Below, piece after piece: positions 17,189 through 18,907 of a stretch of 18,907 bases of DNA. The notes under the pieces were generated by a model. That model was not told the DNA's origin and ran no database searches. It worked only from the letters and a program-made list of their open reading frames with translations. The stretch's first letter is position 1, and each line of letters opens with the position of its first letter. The stretch covers positions 1 to 18,907 of the forward strand of contig UZAE01013815.1 in assembly GCA_900617975.1 (NCBI GenBank), written 5' to 3'. The stretch is from Rodentolepis nana (lineage: Eukaryota > Platyhelminthes > Cestoda > Cyclophyllidea > Hymenolepididae). The position numbers were made by a program, and so were the translations under genes.

Positions 17189-18550
17189 GTATATGACTTT
17201 TGTACGGCTTGAAGCAGCCGAAAATTAGGCATCAGAAGTCACTGCTTGAAGAGCACTGGTCTTGTCGGTTGCACAATAACTTTGTTTACTTTTCTGCATT
17301 CAGTTAATAGTTTCGCACTTTACGGTTTTTGTTCAGATTTCTTTCATGTTTGGCGTATTTTCAAGACGTCAAGTACTTTGTTGACTGTTTACGCCATGAC
17401 AGTCCAGTTAGTTCATTGTAGTTCTGATTGATTTACTTTACCTAACACTTTGGTTCAGCTTACTTTCTATTTCAGCTCCGAAAGAAGTTCCAAAGTGTGG
17501 GAACAAAAGATACTTGCCATAACAAGCAAAAGTAACGTCTTCTTTGCTATAGCTTAGACGTGGTATTTCCAAGCTCTCCACAAGGACGTAGTTTTGCCAC
17601 CAGCCTTCTAGCAGAATTAAAAGGATATTTAAAGTTTACTTTTATCAGTCACCCCCGGCACTATTATGGTGAGGACGTGGAAGGGGATTAGCTTTATAAA
17701 GATCCCTCACCAAAAAAACCATGATTTTCCTTGTCTGTAACTGTGAACAATTTGAAAGGATCGAGGCATTACGAATTCATGTTTGTCTCGACAGACGTTG
17801 AGGGCGGAGATTAACAGAATGCCTTAACTCCGTTAACCCGGAAATTGACTGTGGCATTTCCTGGCCACAAATTCCATTCATTGCTTTTGGTATCTGTTGT
17901 GTATTTGAAAGTGGATTCATTCGGCAATATAAACGATTTCCTTTTCTTTTAACAAAAGTCAAAAAAGGAACCTTTGATATTTATTTAATAATTCGCTGAA
18001 TTCAGTGTTCCATTTTATGTCCACAGAGAAATAGGCTAAACATGCGTATAATCAGATAAATTCTCAAGCTTGCACAGCTGTTTAGCAGCTGTTATTGGAA
18101 TAAACATGATGTGCCCAATGAATTTATAAATAAGTGGTACTAGGTCAATGCTACCTCTTAGAGACTCTCATGGCAAGGAGTTGGAATAAGTGGAGATTCG
18201 TGAAATATATAATATGTGCACAAAACTTTCGCATCAACCACTATTGAAAGATTTATTGTCGGTAGGTGATAAAAGAAAAACTTCATTCTGTTAACTGCGG
18301 CATAGAAGCTAAACTTCGAAATCTTACGGGGTAACAATTAGAGTGAAAAGTAGAGAGTCATTCACTAATATTCCGGGATCGAAGTTGTCATTTCTAATGT
18401 ACTGTACTGTGGGCAAATACATTTTTCAGAATCTTAAGCCAAATCTTATTTCTATAGAGAAAAGTAATTTAGATATTTCCTTAGTTACTTATACCTAGAC
18501 GTTTCGGCTTATACGAACACTAAACTTGAATGAACCTACCTTCCGCTCCA
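17189..18550. other. Non-coding stretch, nothing recognised
   Basis: Less AT-rich than 13267-16400. Open frames at 17246-17431 (+) and 17777-17962 (-) have no recognisable domain or repeat similarity, and no splice structure is evident. Confidence 0.45.
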
Positions 18551-18880
18551 GGAGTTTACGATAGACTTACCTCCACGTGGTGCACCCTGGGCAACGTATA
18601 CTCATACGCCAAAAAAGTCTTTTACCTGGCATTTGACTTCTGACTTCAAAATACCATGGCCCAACTGCTTGTCATATTCGACCCCTTCTACAGTACTCAT
18701 CTTACCTTTTTCCCTACCTTTATGTCTGTCTGCATCTTTTACATCTGTGAATCGCTCTTCTATTCCCCACCCCTCGACTTTCTGCTACTTTGATGAACCT
18801 TCCCTCTGTGAAGCCCGAAGTCAGCTAAATGGCTAATGATAGCTATCAAAACGCCTGCCATTTGAAATAAATAAATAAAT
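18551..18880 (+). mobile_element. SINE-A copy 8, full length
   Basis: It starts GGAGTTTACGATAGACTTAC, keeps CCTCCACGTGGTGCACCCTG, the CAAAAAAGTC segment, TATTCGACCCC (a partial B-box-like match) and the tail CCATTTGAAATAAATAAATA. At about 330 bp it is full length. No clear target-site duplication was found on the 3' side, because another tail-like segment follows immediately. A 67-codon plus-strand frame inside it is not a gene. Confidence 0.9.
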
Positions 18881-18907
18881 GTTCCTCCCCTATTTGAAGG
18901 CCGAAGT
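18881..18907 (+). mobile_element. SINE-A partial 3' domain following copy 8
   Basis: GTTCCTCCCC followed by TGAAGGCCGAAGT corresponds to the 3' domain of SINE-A (GTTCCTCCCCTCTGTGAAGC...). It begins immediately after the AAAT tail of copy 8 and is cut by the window end. It is either a tandem reiteration of the tail or a second truncated insertion. Confidence 0.7.

Noticed and set aside
17132..17190. Minus-strand tRNA (B-box-like GGGTTCGAATTA plus hairpin)
   Set aside because: The T-arm does not pair, and the hairpin is not placed as in a cloverleaf.
18540..18890. Target-site duplication TTCCGCTCC / TTCCTCCCC around SINE-A copy 8
   Set aside because: Only 7 of 9 positions match, and the right-hand copy is part of the next SINE 3' domain.
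1..18907. CRISPR array, prokaryotic operon or phage region
   Set aside because: No regularly spaced identical repeats, no dense long open frames, and clear eukaryotic retroelements.

Overview
This window looks like non-coding nuclear DNA from an animal, most likely an arthropod. It is AT-rich and full of microsatellites and degenerate transposable-element copies, and it contains no host gene that I can support. The arthropod call is an inference. It rests mainly on one retrotransposon fragment, whose RNase H and C-terminal zinc-knuckle sequence (FRLRTGHDCLAKNLHRLG, then CPLC...H...C) resembles non-LTR retrotransposons of spiders and insects. The species cannot be named from the sequence.

Layout. 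1-100 holds a 48-bp 3'-end fragment of a LINE between 14-bp target-site duplications. 102-489 is a 169-bp unit repeated at a 217-bp period. 905-1230 is a GC-richer patch of nested short repeats behind a TATA-like box. A dispersed element of about 320 bp follows, here called SINE-A. It has eight recognisable copies plus the start of a ninth: sense on the minus strand at 2139-2460, 8163-8487, 11800-11908 and 13107-13266; sense on the plus strand at 7291-7602, 9603-9920, 16431-16740, 18551-18880 and 18881-end. 11911-13018 (minus strand) holds the end of a LINE ORF2: a frameshifted RNase H domain, a zinc knuckle, a stop codon and a 3' UTR. Simple repeats include (AT)n at 1631 and 13017, a run of 28 C at 5568, and G/C-rich tracts at 4728, 11770 and 16925. 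The stretches 2502-4727, 9936-11769 and 13267-16400 hold no recognisable gene.

How the parts relate. The last 48 nt of the LINE 3' UTR match the 3' tail of SINE-A at 45 of 48 positions. This is what is expected if the LINE reverse transcriptase mobilises the SINE by recognising a shared 3' end. Target-site duplications around several copies, a 5'-truncated LINE stub with a perfect 14-bp duplication, and reiterated SINE tails all fit target-primed reverse transcription. The SINE head has no obvious tRNA, 5S or 7SL origin. It carries a CCACGTGG E-box palindrome and, on its antisense strand, a strong splice-donor-like GAG|GTAAGT. I regard this SINE-LINE pair as the most interesting system in the window.
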